From Utricularia gibba (taxonomy: Eukaryota; Streptophyta; Magnoliopsida; Lamiales; Lentibulariaceae), in contig NEEC01000014.1 of assembly GCA_002189035.1 (NCBI GenBank), positions 808,501-872,500 of the forward strand: a DNA stretch of 64,000 nt, in the 5' to 3' direction. Positions 1-12,490 of this stretch are shown here, in pieces. The notes under the pieces are model-generated. The model did no database searches. It was not told where the DNA came from and worked only from the letters and a program-made list of their open reading frames with translations. The position numbers and the translations under genes are program-made. Each line of letters opens with the position of its first letter. Positions within the stretch are counted from its first letter, which is position 1.

Positions 1-706
1 AACAGAAAACTCAAGCTAAATACCCTATCAGGAATGACTTCATTGGCTGCATGCTATTCGGGGATAAGGGTGTGATCACTTTCAGTCAAATACACACCTG
101 AAAGCAGCCAAAACATTGAAAAGCTAGACTGAAGAAGGGGTTTTACAAAGTTTTACTCTGTAGAAGTCTTAGTAACAGTTCCCAACAAGCCAAAACTAGC
201 ACAAGCACCACTGTTTGTCGACTAAAGCGTAAGGCAATTTGATCAACAACAGAAGGATTTATAAAATGCGGCGTCACCTTCAAGATCTCAAAGATATTTA
301 CTTTTGCTTCAAAAAGGCACTTCACTTGTAAATTTTGAGAACTATCTATCACCAAAAGCAACCCAGAAAAGTAAATGCACCTCAGATGATCCATCCATGC
401 GTAGCGTGTCTGATATGACCATCCGATACTTGTCTCCGGGGTGCATAGGGTAGAGCTCAGTGTGCACATCTAGCTCTAAATAAAAATCTTTATCTTCACT
501 CTCTCCAATCATTCTGGAAACTGACATGCAAACCACAAGAAAACTTTCAGCCAAAACCAAAATGTTTTCCTAACATGCTGAATACAGAGCAACATGCAAG
601 ACATATTGCAGATTAAAAAAAAATCTTTCCACTTACCCTTGTCGTACACAACTTGGTTATCGAACTTTACCACATTGACTATCTCATCAAAGAAGAAACT
701 GTCCAT
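1..706 (-). CDS. RPB8-like RNA polymerase subunit (RPABC3), partial at left edge
   Basis: Partial gene running off the left edge. RPB8 is a small subunit shared by nuclear RNA polymerases I, II and III. Two coding exons are visible: 637-706 (ATG at 704-706) and 381-520, joined by a GT-AG intron that keeps frame across the codon for Val in DKVSR. The joined peptide shows the RPB8 N-terminal pattern: an FFFDEIV start, DKVSR, LDVHTELYP, GDKYRMVI and TLRMDG. It departs from usual plant RPB8, which carries a DPDGKKFD-like segment before the DKVSR position; here it is KFDNQVVYDK. Sequence between 1 and 380 gives no convincing third exon, so later exons are probably beyond the window. The family call rests on motif order; a divergent paralogue or pseudogene is possible. 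Confidence 0.6.
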
Positions 707-1394
707 TGTGAATGCCAACGGAGAACGCTATCTGCAAGGTGTAAAATTCAGCTGCCGTATGGCCTTGTTTCTTCATTTTTAGTGCAGAAAACATAATTCA
801 GAACATAATTCAAAGAAAGACGTTGAAAAAAAGCAGATTGAGCGGCACGACGTCAAAGACCAAAAATCCGGACCCCGGCCCAAATCAAAACGTTTAAGAT
901 TGCTCCTTTCAGCAGTTCATCTGAACTCCTCAGAAGATTCTTGCACTAACCCAGCCTCTCCCTTTTTACTAACTATCGCGTCAATGTCTTCTCCATGAAA
1001 CCAAAAGAATAACGGAAACCAAGAGTGGCTGGCTAATAAACACCACCAAATAATACCAACGACGACCACAATGGAGAAAACTTTTTACCGGAGAAGACGA
1101 CGGACAATGGGCTGAGCAGCGGAAGAAGCGCAAAATGAAAAATCATTAATATAAATTCGGGTAGGGTTTATACTGATTAATTATTTCAAGAATATGTTTG
1201 AATTTTACCCGATCTTCAATCCTATTGGTCCACGTCGGATATCTAAGAGATTGTCAACCGTTGATGGGTCAAGATGATACAATCGGCCCAAAAAGAAAAG
1301 CTTTTTCACCCCCAGGGGCCTAAACCCTAGCTGCCTATAAATAAATAAGCCATAAACCCTAATTCACTCGATTGCACGCCGTCGCTTCATTTCA
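707..1394. promoter_or_regulatory. Divergent promoter region between RPB8-like gene and NFD6-like gene
   Basis: About 690 bases separate two divergent start codons. On the right side I see a GGCCCA site-II-like element (1285-1290), two AAACCCTA telo-boxes (1322-1329 and 1354-1361) and a TATA-like CTATAAATAAATA (about 1334-1346). Telo-box plus site II is typical of plant genes for organellar or translational functions, which fits the NFD6-like gene. Functional assignment is inferred from the motifs only. Confidence 0.5.
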
Positions 1395-1801
1395 ATGGCG
1401 TCGAGATGCGGCTTGCCTTGCCGGAGGGTGTCCGTTTCAACTCTCGTGTCCACCATTTGCGGAAAAAATTCTTTCTCGCTCAATAAATCGGCGACGAGAT
1501 CTATTCCTAAGCCGTCTCTGGATTCGAAAGCAACCTCTTCGAGCATTCGCCGCTTTTTACTTTCAAGGTATCCCGTGTTTTGTTTAAGGTTTCGTTGAGA
1601 CGTATAGTGGATTGCCTAATTTGGTTGTTTTGTTGGTGGATTCACGTTAGGTCACCTGTGGAGTTGGCAGGCATGGCGACGTTGTTACCACTGCACAATG
1701 CTGTGGCGAATGCGAGGATGACGTCGTGCTTGAGCCCATCATCTCGTTGTTGTCGGGCTCTTTCTCAGGGTACACTCTGCTGCACTTCCCCAGATCTCTA
1801 G
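1395..1801 (+). CDS. NFD6: NUCLEAR FUSION DEFECTIVE 6-like organellar protein
   Basis: Two exons, 1395-1567 and 1651-1801, joined by a GT-AG intron inside an Arg codon, give about 107 residues. Arabidopsis NFD6 is a small mitochondrial/plastid protein needed for polar nuclear fusion in the female gametophyte. The N-terminus is basic, rich in Ser/Arg/Thr and nearly free of acidic residues, as expected for an organellar presequence. The core RSPVEL followed by LLPLHNAVANARMTS is the family signature, and the tail SQGTLCCTSPDL matches one of the known C-terminal splice forms. Genes of this family often have alternative 3' exons, so further exons may lie downstream of 1801. An ATG in another frame at 1372 is less likely to be the start. 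Promoter elements just upstream agree with a housekeeping organellar gene. Confidence 0.75.
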
Positions 1802-4800
1802 TATGTTTTAATAATCTTTTACTTGTTTGTTCTTCATGCTGTATCTGCTTAAATTCGCACCTTTTATTTTCAGTTTTACCTTTTTGAAAAAAATCATTCA
1901 TGTTTCTTTCATGGGGATGTGTCTGTTTTTGGTGTTTGAAACGCTTTTTTAAGTTTTCGTGTTGGATCAGATGGGATTGAGTGAGTACTGTGATGTATGT
2001 TTTGTTCAAAGATAGTTTTTTTTAACCGGCGGTAGCCCACAAAATAAGTTATATATAGTTAAGAGCGTTTTTTTTAATTTATCTAATGTTTTGATGCCAT
2101 AGCTTGCATCTTCTTGCTTTTTAAGGTCTTTTAGTTGTAGGATGCCTCTTGGTCCTAGACATCCCCTATTTTCTTTTTAATAATTGGAATGTGTTTTGAT
2201 TCAACAGCACGTTTATACACCTACCCACCATTTTCTCATCCAGCAGTTAACTGATCGAAATGCCTGCTCTTCTACTCGCTGTGCACTAGACGTTTAGGTA
2301 TACCCATGTGCCTTCATAATCCCAAATAAGCTCAACAATGTTTATTTGATTCATGGGAGGCCAAGATCAAGGATGGGAGCTCGCTGATAACACTTCTAAT
2401 TCTGTAGAGGTGTTTGAATAGTAACTCGCCTTACATATGACCACTTAAAAATGGAAACATCATAGCACCCTTTCCTTCTATCATGTGATTTATTGCCCTC
2501 GTCACTTAGTTATGCCACACTCTTCCTAAACTCCTTGGAGAAGGTCTCAAACTGATCAGCACAATGATGTAGGCCATGAAAACCTTTCTGCTCACGTTTG
2601 ATTCAGTTTTAATTTGATCTGCTTGGTCAATTGCCTACATCAAAAACAACTTTCGTATTGGCAATCTCCTGTGGGGTCAAAATGTCAAAACTTGCAACTG
2701 ACCGAGATATTTGACTCCTGCAGGCACATGAGTTTCCAATGCATGAAAGTACACAGGAATCTTACAAGGTGTAACATTATGCTCAAGAATAAACACTTGG
2801 TTTTGTTTCAAGCAAATTTAACTTTCAGTGGTGACTATGCCATTACAATGAATCCCAGCTTTTCTCCCACATCACCGTTTAGCGCATAAGTTATGTCTAC
2901 TTTTTGGGTTATGTATAGAGGCCCCAGTGAGTAACTTCAAATATTTCATCATTGTATTCAAAGCAGTTCAAGTGTCTTTGGATGAGTATGGAATGTCTTT
3001 TGTAGATATTAGTTTGTTTTTTCACTATTTCTGTAAGTGTTAACACTTGATGATGTACAAATGATGTGGTCCTTCAGAAATAAAGATATCAGTCTTGACT
3101 AATGTTTTTGCTGAATAAATTATGATCTTCTTTTCCATGTTTGATTTTTTTTTTCTTTTTTATTCTTGTGCGTTGTTAAACTGGTGGGCAGTTGGTTGCT
3201 TCTGATTATGATTTTTTTTCTAATTTATTCGAGTGGTTTGCACATGCATCTCAAATATATGTCTCAACCTTTTAAAGCTTAGAGTCTTACATCGGTTAGG
3301 AAAGAAAAAATACTTCGTTGAAAGGTGGATTGCTAGGATTATTCATCCTTATCGTATTATATTTGGTTTAACGGCCTTGGTAACAAAGTTTTCCTTTTCT
3401 TCAGATGAAAATGATGGAACGTGAGATTTTTTTCAAGAGGTGTTGACTTAATACTCTGTTCTAGAGATGGTCTTCAAGATACCTTTGATATATGCTACAA
3501 CCAGATATTTGCTTGGTTCTAGATTAGTGTTACATTTTAGATCATTGTACATTTTTACCCAGGTGTATTAAGAAGTTCGGAATCCTGTGTAGCGCATGAA
3601 TCCTTGATTGTTTATATCCTGTTAATATTGTTCATTTTCTTTTGAAAGTGCTGTTCCCCGGCTCTCAACTGACATCAATTGGTTTCTTTCTTGCATTAGA
3701 GCTCGGCTTGTCAGTTCCAAGGTGATAGATGCTATTAGCTGACTTGAACTTGGAAAGTGGGAGTTACATCTGTCCATCCCAACATTCTACTTTTGTGCCG
3801 TACTCTTTAGAGTAGACCTGAAGGGAAATTCATTGAATCCTCATTGTCATCATCTTCAGGATTGTATACACTGTGGTGAAGCATATTTCATTTGTTCTAA
3901 TAATCATGATGTCACTAACACTCATCTGTTGCGTTTTCCATTTTGAAGAATCAAGAGTTTGTTTGGGATATCCCTGTTGTAGTTGTTCTTGCATATTTCC
4001 CTGTGTGGCACCATTTTCAGTTAACCATGAAGCTGTTTTATCCTGCATTTTTTACACTTCCCCGAAACGTGTTTTAAACTTGCGAAATATGGAGATGAAT
4101 AAATACCATGAAGTTATTACGAAATAAACAACTGTGTTGACATTTTCTAAGTGTATGTTATGCACAACTTTTTGTCAAATAAATTTTATTTCTTTTTAAA
4201 AAAAATTAGAAGTAACATTGATTGTAGAATAATAGTTCATTTTTCTTCTCTTTTTTTTTTTAAATCTCATTCTACTATAATCTTTTTCTTTGAAAAATAA
4301 GAAGTTACATTTGATCTACTTCTCATTCTACTTCTTTTTAATTAATTCTCATTCTAAAAAAAATAGAATATATTATAAAAAAATCATCCAGAACAAGTTC
4401 TAAACTCTGATACAAAAAGCATTAGTGTTTCCAAACATCGATGCCATTACAGGGAAAGTCAACCTACTACTAGGAGAAATAGAGCTTGATTGGTTCGTTA
4501 GTTGTAGCTTGCTACGAAGAGAAAGCATGACTTATCAACAAATTTTATCTTCGACGCCTCAGAGAAGACAATGGCTCCTCCGTCGTCGGCGGTAGGGTTC
4601 AAGTTTTCCCAGTGCTGTGCGGATATGCTTGTTGACGCATAAGTTGACTAGATTATTTGGGTCAATACAGCGGTCTTGAAACGGAACCTCCGCTGTAGCT
4701 GACGCACCGGCTCCGATGGGCACTCAAAGCATATGATGATTCTCCGAGGTCGCCGGTAGCTTCGATCTAGTTATGGCGCGCTGACCAATTCGCAACCTGG

Positions 4801-4974
4801 TATCCGGTTCCATTCGCCCGCCGACCTGGTCGTCTCTCTGTTACTTGCGGTCCGTACGCAGACTGTCAAAATGACAAGGTTAATTTGACTGGTTCCAAGG
4901 TTATAAAGCGAGGCTGCCGGTGTTGCTCATCCAATCATTGTACCCCTGGAAAGCAGTCGTCGCTCCAGCAATCA
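1802..4974. other. 3.2 kb AT-rich gap between NFD6-like gene and NLR
   Basis: No convincing gene was found. The first part probably holds the 3'UTR or alternative 3' exons of the NFD6-like gene. Short open frames (2614-2889, 3233-3424, 3873-4127) have no recognisable motif and AT-rich codon use. Between 4180 and 4400 the DNA is very AT-rich with near-repeats of AGAAGTWACATTTGAT, possibly a decayed small transposon. The last 400 bases are the NLR promoter and contain TTGAC W-box cores, for example near 4641. Confidence 0.45.
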
Positions 4975-7682
4975 ATGGCGGAAGCAGCGGTCTCCTTCCT
5001 TCTCGAGAACTTGAAGCAGATAGCGGTGCATTATGGCACCCTAATCTCTACTTGCGATTTGGAACTGGGGAATCTGCAAAAGGATTTGGAGGCTATGAAA
5101 TCATTCCTCGAGGACGCAGCGTCTCAGACGAATAAACGAAAAGGCTTCAAAACCTGGGAGAATCGGATCCGCGAGGTCGTCTACAAAATCGAAGACGTTA
5201 TCGATGAATGGGTTATCCAAGCAGCCAACGACCGTTCCAGAAGAATCCAACTCTTTTCGCACCGTGTGGATCTTGCTGAGAAAGTGAGGAGCATTCGCGA
5301 AAACGAAGTGAAGCCTGTGTTCGACAAGGCCAGTTATGAATTCAATACGCTGCCCATGTCCGACGCCGCAAACGAACAATCCAGGAGAGCGGTCGACCGG
5401 ATAAGACAGGTAATTTTTTTGCTGCTACTTCCGATCTTGCATTGCTGATGCATATTTCACTTTTCTAGATTGAACCTCTGGTAGACAAGAAAATAGTAGG
5501 TTTCGAAGATGAAATAGAAAAACTGAAAAGAGTTTTGACAGAAGAGAGTCCAGAAGTTGAGGTTATCTCCATAGTTGGTATGCCTGGTCTTGGGAAGACG
5601 ACGGTAGCATCAAAGATCTACCATGATCGGTCACTTGACTTTGAATTCCCGGCACGGTTATGGATTACCGTCTCCGAAGTGTGGAATCGGAAGGATCTTT
5701 ATCTTAACATTCTGAAGAAGCTCACTACCCACGATATGTCAAACCTGTCTGAGATTCAATTGGCAAGAAAAGTGAGAGAAAATCTTGAGAAAGTAAGGTT
5801 CTTGTTGGTGGCTGATGATGTCTGGACAGACGATGCATGGAAGGACATAAAAGTTGCATTGCCGATGAACAAAGGGTCTTGTAAAGTGCTGATAACAAGC
5901 CGCAATGTTCAGGTTGCTCGCAGTGCAAATCCTCGGAGAGATCCTCATGAGCTTCGATTTCTAACACAAGAGGAAAGCTGGAAGCTACTTCAGATGGAAG
6001 TTTATGGTGGTGAGGGCCAGTGGCCTAGGGACTGTGAATCCATCGGGAAGAAGATAGCAAAGGATTGTGGAGGATTGCCACTTGCACTAGTGGTTGTGGG
6101 AGGGATCCTGGTGAGCAAGATCTCCTCCACACCAGATGCAACAAAGAGTGCTTGGAATAAAATATCCGAGAGTGTTGGAGAGTCCACAATTACACAAGAC
6201 AAAAAAGGGAGTATGGAAAAGATTATAGCTTTGAGTTATGAGAAGTTACCATATACTTTGAGGGATTGTTTCCTTTATTTTGGTGTATTTCCTGAAGACT
6301 TTGAGATTTCAACCTGGAACTTGAAGTGTTTATGGATAGCAGAAGGTTTTGTGAGGGAACAGTACGGGGATTCAAGTGTAGAAGAAGTTGCTGATGAGTA
6401 TATGAAAGAACTTATAAACAGAAATTTAGTAATGGTTGAAAAAAAGAATTATCATGGTGAAGCTAAGACATGTCGTGTACATGATATGATTCGTGAGTTT
6501 TGTAAGAAAGAAGGTGGTCATGAACAGAACTTTGCACAAGAGATCAAGATGCTGAGTTGGCATGGAGTCTTTAAACCTCCTGTTTCAGAGGTAGCCAAAT
6601 TTCGTCGAGTATGTATCCATTATTCAGTTTTGAAATTCTTCCAAGAAAAACCAATTGGACATCATACTCGCTCATTTTTATGCTTCCCAAAGGAGGGTAT
6701 CACTGTGCCATTGGAATGCTTTTCCCAAGTTATGACAGCTTTTCGATTGCTTAGGGTGTTTGCGGGAAACTCTTTGAAATTTCAAAAGTTTCCAGAGAAA
6801 ATAACCCAACTCATTCATCTGAGGTACATTTGTTTGACTGCTGGAGACAACTTCAAAGTTCTTCCGGATGCCATTGGAAAACTTAGGAATTTACAGACTC
6901 TTGTAATCAGTACGTCCTCTCGTACTTTTAAAATTCAAGCAGATATATCATATATGACGGGATTGAGACATTTGAAGATAAAAGGAGCCATCATTTTAAA
7001 CAAAGACAAAAAAGGTGCACCCAACAAGAATCTGCAAACGATGAGTAGATTATCTACCATTAGTTGCAAGGATGAAGTTCTATCCAAGGTTCCCAACCTC
7101 AAACTTTTGGAAATTTATGGAGACCTCGGCACTCTTTTTAACACTGTTAGCTTGCAAGGACTAACCTGTCTCTCTAAGCTGAAGTTGATTTCCGATGTTG
7201 AAGTTGCATCACCAATGCTCTATCTTCCTGAGCCGACATTTTTTCCCCAGAACATGAAGATTCTATCTTTATCAGGCACAGACTTGAAATGGTGTGAAAT
7301 GCGTAAATTGGGAATGCTTTTGAAGTTGGAGGTTTTGAAATTACGAGAGTATGCATTCAAGGGTGAAAAATGGGATGACAGTGGTGACGGTTTTCATTGC
7401 CTTCACTACCTGCAGATCGAACGCACGGATCTAGAAACTTGGACAGCATCCAAATGCTCATTTCCAGCACTTGGAACTCTGGTACTTAGGAACTGTGAGA
7501 AGCTCCATGCTATTCCAATTGAACTAGCAAAAAGTCTTCATACTTTGGACATTGAACGTGTGACCAAGTCCGCAGTGCAATCTGCTTATGATCTCGAGAT
7601 GGAAAAGCAGAAGAATCCAGAAAGGCACTCCAATACAGGAGGCAAGCTTAAACTCATAATTGCTCCTGGAGACTTGAAGTGA
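4975..7682 (+). CDS. CC-NB-ARC-LRR disease resistance protein (R1/late-blight type)
   Basis: Two exons, 4975-5409 and 5469-7682, give about 882 residues. This is a cytosolic immune receptor that detects pathogen effectors directly or indirectly. In order: an Rx-type coiled-coil domain with an exact EDVID motif (about residues 73-77), P-loop GMPGLGKTT (about 182), kinase-2 LLVADDVW (about 257), RNBS-B CKVLITSR, GLPL (about 345), RNBS-D CFLYFGVFPED, a VHD form of the MHD motif (about 481), then irregular leucine-rich repeats to the end. The start chosen is the ATG opening MAEAAVSFLLENL, the usual start of this class; an in-frame ATG 90 bases upstream adds residues without similarity. Kinase-2 has Ala where most proteins have Leu before DD. 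The single intron lies between the CC and NB-ARC domains and keeps frame. No stop or frameshift is seen, so the gene looks intact. Confidence 0.9.
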
Positions 7683-8210
7683 GCAGCATTTTTCTCTAGT
7701 ATCCGCATTCTTTTATTGATATGTTTGCTAGTTAAGAACTAAGATGAAGCTCACATTTTCCTCCTAAGACCTCTCTCTGATTCCCACAGGGGCATGGAAC
7801 GCTAGAGAGTTGAGCAAATGCTATCAGCACATCTCCTGATTCCCCCCAAAAGATCACTTGCATGTTGTACTTTCTTCTCTATGCCTCTTCTTGTTGGATG
7901 GCATGTTGAGTATGTAATAATTTGATCACAGACTTGTATGAAATAAAAAAAGTTGCATCAGCCCTCTTTTATCTCTGTACAGTGATCTCATAGGTTCCCT
8001 GTGTGGTATAATATCTCTTTTTGTGGTATAATTTGGTAACACTGAAGTAGCAAATCGTGTTTCCTGATACAAAATAATTTCACAGTCTTACATATGAGCT
8101 CTCCTTTTTTTGTAACAACAAGTGCATGCTTATCCTCTGTCTACCTTGAAGATACATAAGATGAACCAACAGAGAAGCGCTCTGAGTCCCAAGCATGCAG
8201 GAGTGTTACT
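7683..8210. other. Intergenic/3'UTR between convergent NLR and EXO70
   Basis: About 530 bases between two convergent stop codons. It contains AATAAA-like signals (for example near 7942, AAATAAAAAAAG) suited to the NLR transcript. An open frame at 8122-8370 overlaps the EXO70 3' end antisense and shows no domain. Nothing else is seen. Confidence 0.5.
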
Positions 8211-10151
8211 TCAACCGCTTTTTCTTCTGATATGGTTCAAGACAAGGGGCGTTCCTTCAAACAAGTCCAGCAGAAAATTCCCCAGCTCCTCTGAATTATA
8301 CTTGATGTATCTTTCTGGATGCCTGCCACTCTCTAGAAGGCTCCCGAATCTTCCCAAGAAGGAGCGGTAAGCTGGGATCACCTTCTGTGAAATGGATATC
8401 CGGAGATCTTCCCGGAGTTGGGGGTCATGGACTTTCCAAGCTGTTTGTATCCGGTATATGTCTTCGAAACATGCATTGAAGTTCTTGAACTTCTCCTTCA
8501 AAGCCACCTTTGAAGCATTGCTTGAGCTCCCACCGATCCCATCGTCCTTCAAATAGGACAGTGCTTGGGTCCATGCTGCTCTCAGGTACCTGGTGGCGTA
8601 CTGCCGAACCAGCCCACGCCGCTTCTTGATCCACTCCACACCCAACAGGTTCTGGAGTTCTGTGTCTTTCACTTTCTGCACGATGTAGAGTATGTTGTTC
8701 ATCATGAATATGCACTGCATTGCAGAATCCTCATACAGCTTTGCCTTCTCCTCGATGTTGGACTCCAGCGAAGTGATGAGCGCCAGCAGCCGCCGCGCGA
8801 TGGGCGGCCTGGGCCTGGCCTCCGAATCGGAACCTTCATTACTTGTTTCTGTGTGGCCGCCGGAGCTGGTGCCTGCTTTCTCCAAGAGTGAGTTCAGAGT
8901 GTCGCTTGAGTCCACCAGCAGCTTCAGGTAATTCATCACGTATCGGGAAAGTGGATGAATGTCGCCGTTAACCACAGGCTTCCTTGATGATTCCCCTTGG
9001 ACTGCACTCTCGAACTCCACCAATGTCCCCAGTGCAGCTTCGGCAAGCCCATCCAGGACGCCCTTCGCCTCGTTGCAGATCATGTCGTCGGCGTCGTCGC
9101 TCTCGTACAGCATCTGTATATCCGGCATCACCTGCGACAGCACATCGTACATGCACAGAAGCCGGAACATTTTCTCTGCAGACCTCAAGCCGATCGCCAC
9201 CGCCTCCCCGAAATTCAGCATTTGCATCATGCAGCCCTTTGTCGCCTCCAGAAAGCAGACTTGTTTGATCAGATCGGAGCCGTCGAATATCGTCTCGCAG
9301 AGACGCTTCTCCGCCATCAACAGACCTCTGACGACGATCTTCACCGCCTGTGTCCATTTCCTCATCTTATCATCCAGTGACTCCCACTCGATCCTCTGCA
9401 CTTCCTCGATGCTCAACTTCTCGACTCCGATGATCGCCATGTCTTCTTCTAGGGCATCGCGGCGGACGCTGCAGTAAACCTGGCAGCATTCCTTCTCATA
9501 GCCAGCTCGAAGCATCCTGTCCGCGATCTCGCTGAGATCAATCACAGCATCAGGGTGAATCAGATCGAAGGAGAGTTCATCCCCGCCGAAGCTCACACCA
9601 CTCCCATGGCTGAATCTTCCGTATCTCCCAGCTTCCTTGGGACTCTCGTTAGCTTCATCTGTGAAATAATCTGAGCCCTTGACCGAAATCGAGGAGGACG
9701 ACAGCGAGGGGCGGTGAAGCCGATCGAGATCCAGCGGGATGTTGTTCCTAACCAGAAGATGACGAAACTCATCCTCCAACCTCGCCATGGAAAGCTGCAA
9801 CGCGTTATCCGCGCGCTCGATCGCTTCACTGCAACCATCCTCGCCACAATCAAGATTCAATTCTGCGGTAAATTGAATGATTTCATCAACCGCCGCTAGG
9901 TAATCACTCGAAATCGACGTCGAATCGGCTTCCTCCACGACTACCCGTTCAGCCGATTCGAATCTGGGATCCAGAGAACTCGAATCTCCGGTTCCTAAGG
10001 TTTCAGACACGAAAGATGACAGGCTCGAGAGTCGGTTATCGAAAGCGGAGAGTATCAAAAGCATATCCTCGGCATCGGAGGTTTTACCCAGAGACTTCAC
10101 GATCCGCTGGGCGGTGGCCAATACTTTGTCTTCCCCTTCAATAGCCGCCAT
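8211..10151 (-). CDS. Exocyst complex component EXO70 (F-clade-like)
   Basis: Single-exon gene of 646 residues. EXO70 is the exocyst subunit that binds the plasma membrane through phosphoinositides and tethers secretory vesicles; plants carry many paralogues used in secretion, autophagy and immunity. The N-terminus [20 protein letters not shown] with the following [16 protein letters not shown] is close to the EXO70F1 type. The C-terminal half holds the Exo70 fold, with [50 protein letters not shown] and a final helix with [19 protein letters not shown]. Lack of introns is usual for plant EXO70s apart from the A clade. Open frames on the other strand between 8565 and 9899 are composition shadows of this gene. 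The exact clade is inferred from the N-terminus and would need a tree. Confidence 0.93.
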   Translation of the reverse strand: MAAIEGEDKVLATAQRIVKSLGKTSDAEDMLLILSAFDNRLSSLSSFVSETLGTGDSSSLDPRFESAERVVVEEADSTSISSDYLAAVDEIIQFTAELNLDCGEDGCSEAIERADNALQLSMARLEDEFRHLLVRNNIPLDLDRLHRPSLSSSSISVKGSDYFTDEANESPKEAGRYGRFSHGSGVSFGGDELSFDLIHPDAVIDLSEIADRMLRAGYEKECCQVYCSVRRDALEEDMAIIGVEKLSIEEVQRIEWESLDDKMRKWTQAVKIVVRGLLMAEKRLCETIFDGSDLIKQVCFLEATKGCMMQMLNFGEAVAIGLRSAEKMFRLLCMYDVLSQVMPDIQMLYESDDADDMICNEAKGVLDGLAEAALGTLVEFESAVQGESSRKPVVNGDIHPLSRYVMNYLKLLVDSSDTLNSLLEKAGTSSGGHTETSNEGSDSEARPRPPIARRLLALITSLESNIEEKAKLYEDSAMQCIFMMNNILYIVQKVKDTELQNLLGVEWIKKRRGLVRQYATRYLRAAWTQALSYLKDDGIGGSSSNASKVALKEKFKNFNACFEDIYRIQTAWKVHDPQLREDLRISISQKVIPAYRSFLGRFGSLLESGRHPERYIKYNSEELGNFLLDLFEGTPLVLNHIRRKSG

Positions 10152-10201
10152 AGACTGAACAATTTCCTCCGGTTTCTACTGCTGTTGGTGCTGCTGCGTA
10201 T

Positions 10202-10222
10202 AAGAAGAAGAAGAAGAAGAAG
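10202..10222. repeat. (AAG)n microsatellite in the EXO70 5' leader
   Basis: A run of AAG triplets lies about 50 bases upstream of the EXO70 start codon. On the coding strand it reads as a CTT-rich tract, a common feature of plant 5' leaders. Confidence 0.8.
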
Positions 10223-10779
10223 ACGATTTCACGAGTGCTGAGAATTCGGACAACACGGCGTTCTTTCTGCTGACAAATTCAACCCCTAGAAGAAAAGTAC
10301 GGGCATGTTCGACACTAATTACACGTCATTACAAAATCATTTCAATTTCCATTTCTGATAATTCAACAATTATCTAAAATTTCCAAGTTAATTCATCACG
10401 TTTTCTTTCCTTTCTCGTCGGAAATAAAAAAAACATGTGCTAATTAACCTTACATCTCAAAAGGGAACTAATTATGTTCAATAAACATCTCATTTTGTTC
10501 ATTTTTTTTAATCCCGAATTTGAATTTCCTGGAGTCGTTGAACTAATCAATTAATAACTGCCGTGATGTTCAAATGGGTCGAGAGGTGGATGTCATGTAA
10601 CGGCCCAATGGGCTTGTGTTTCTTCTTCATGTGATGAGACCGAATCACAGAGGTTGTAAGGAAGCACCCAGAGCGGGGTGGGGATCAACAAGCCTGCAAA
10701 TGATTCAGAAGGGACTTGCTCGGTCTCCGGCGCGGTTCCGGTGGACCGGAACTACCCCAAGCCGCTGGTTCGTGTTTGG
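10223..10779. other. Gap upstream of EXO70 and downstream of GTF2H2
   Basis: The left part is the AT-rich EXO70 promoter. The right part, from about 10590, is the 3'UTR of GTF2H2. Open frames on the + strand (10616-10928) are antisense to GTF2H2 and show no domain. A GGCCCA element occurs near 10603. Confidence 0.45.
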
Positions 10780-12490
10780 TCATCCGGATTTGGGGAGACG
10801 GAAGCTCTCGCACCCAGGGCAATTGTGCAGGCTTTCATGGATGTAGATATCGCAATCAAGGCAAAACTTTTGCTTGCATTTTGGGCAGCAAACAGCGGGA
10901 GAAGATGAGTTTCCTGCACCCAACTTGACAAGCAGATCAAGGCTAGAGCTAATGGGGGGGTACGGAGAAGCCATGGAGTTACGTACCGGGGCCTGACAGA
11001 GTCTGACTGCAACCAAAGCAATTCTTCGTCGCGGTGCGAGGATCACTTGAATGGGATGGCGGCACATCGTCGAAGGGAGTGATGGGGAAGAGGTGGTGGT
11101 AGGATCTAGCCAAATGGGGCGAAGAAACGAGGGTCAATCCGCATATTTGGCACTCCGTCGGCAATTCACAGACGCGGGCCTTGCACCGTGGGCAAGTGTA
11201 GCCGACGCCGGCTTTAGCCTCTTTATGGCAAGAACAGATTGAGATTGCACCTTCCGCTGCTCTCTGAGGGAACCCCATCTTTATCAAGTTTGCGATAGCC
11301 AAGTCTGCAATCGCTGGAGGCGGCGGCGCGTGCTCAAAGATCAACTCCTTCAGGTGAGACTGCCATGGACAAGTTTCAGATTAGTAGAAATGATGCTGCG
11401 GAAACTGACTCCCGCTTTAAGGTTACTCACCTGGTCTACTGCCACAAAATAGGTTCCGCCGGTTTCTTGAGAAAGATACTTGCAAATGTAGACTTCAGCA
11501 GAGAGGCCAATGACAGAGCATCGAATCTTGGAAGCCTTGCACTTTTGGATGGTTGCCATGATGTCACCAGGATCACAGGTGCTGAGAGCGGAGTATAAAA
11601 CAAGAACCTCGCGATGGCCAAATGTGGGAATTTGGCTCAGGAGATTGTGCACAAGATCCAGGCCATTTTGGAGAGATGCATCGCCTGAGGAAGCCATCTT
11701 ACCCATTAATGCTTTGATGTGGGATTCGGGTCGCCCACCGAGTTCAGATAGGCACTGTGCAACTCCATCTTTCAATATCACCAGGCCTATCTGACTCAGT
11801 GGATTTTGATCGAAGAACTCCCGCACAAAAGCTTCTACTTGTCGTGCAACAACGAGCATTCTGTTTGGTTTGTAATCCGTCTCTCCGGCGGCCTGCACTT
11901 GAAATATCATGGTTTTTGTAAGTACAAAGGCATCAGAGTTCTGATTCATAGTGTGAAAACAGAAAGCCACATCTACCAACAATCGAAGTACTGCTACTCT
12001 AAGCAGCATATAAACTCTAATGTGGATTAAACTGCCAACAATCGGCACACAACTACATACTGTTCCATCACCATCTTCAACAACCTATTTGAAAAGGCAC
12101 ACCTTTCACAACTTCCGCATAAAGATTATTTCTCAGAAATCACCAAAAACGATTTGAAACAAACTCTAAATTGATAGATATAAGTTGAATGCAGAGAATC
12201 AATTATCTTACCCGAGATAGATCAATCAAAATATAGAGATAACGAATGAGCCCTTTCTGAACTTGAGAAGCTGCTTTTGTGTGAAAACGTCGGCGATACT
12301 GAGCATGATTGAGAGTTTTCTTGTCAATAGGACGAAGTAACCCTGATTCATCTTCCTGCAGGGACTCCCAAGATCGTTCATCAGCATATGCTCTCTCCCA
12401 CGCTTCAAGACCCCTACCATCTCCATCTTCCTCCTCCTCTTCATCTCCATTGAACCGCATTTGCTCATCTTTGCTTTCTCTTCGCAGCAT
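10780..12490 (-). CDS. GTF2H2: TFIIH core subunit GTF2H2 (p44/SSL1)
   Basis: Four exons: 12212-12490, 11431-11892, 10987-11359 and 10780-10913, all in frame, giving about 415 residues, close to the usual plant length. The protein is the p44 subunit of TFIIH; it regulates the XPD helicase during transcription initiation and nucleotide excision repair in the nucleus. The N-terminus is acidic (DEEEEEDGDGRGLEAWERAY). The vWA-type domain starts with RYLYILIDLSRAAGETDY and runs through FDQNPLSQIGLV and GTYFVAVDQ. The C-terminal part has zinc-binding cysteines: CSCHKEAKAGVGYTCPRC, CFGCSQTL and CCPKCKQKFCLDCDIYIHE. The last block is the RING-like p44 finger. All splice sites are GT-AG. Neighbouring genes are unrelated in function. 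Confidence 0.95.

Noticed and set aside
2614-4127. Small open frames downstream of the NFD6-like gene as extra genes
   Set aside because: No motifs and no consistent splice structure; more likely 3'UTR, alternative exons or plain intergenic DNA.
4885-4974. In-frame N-terminal extension of the NLR
   Set aside because: The added residues have no similarity to Rx-type N-termini, while MAEAAVSFLLENL is the standard family start.
8565-9899. Several + strand open frames of 60-170 codons
   Set aside because: They lie antisense inside the intact EXO70 coding sequence and show only biased Ser/Arg/Pro composition from its GC-rich codons.
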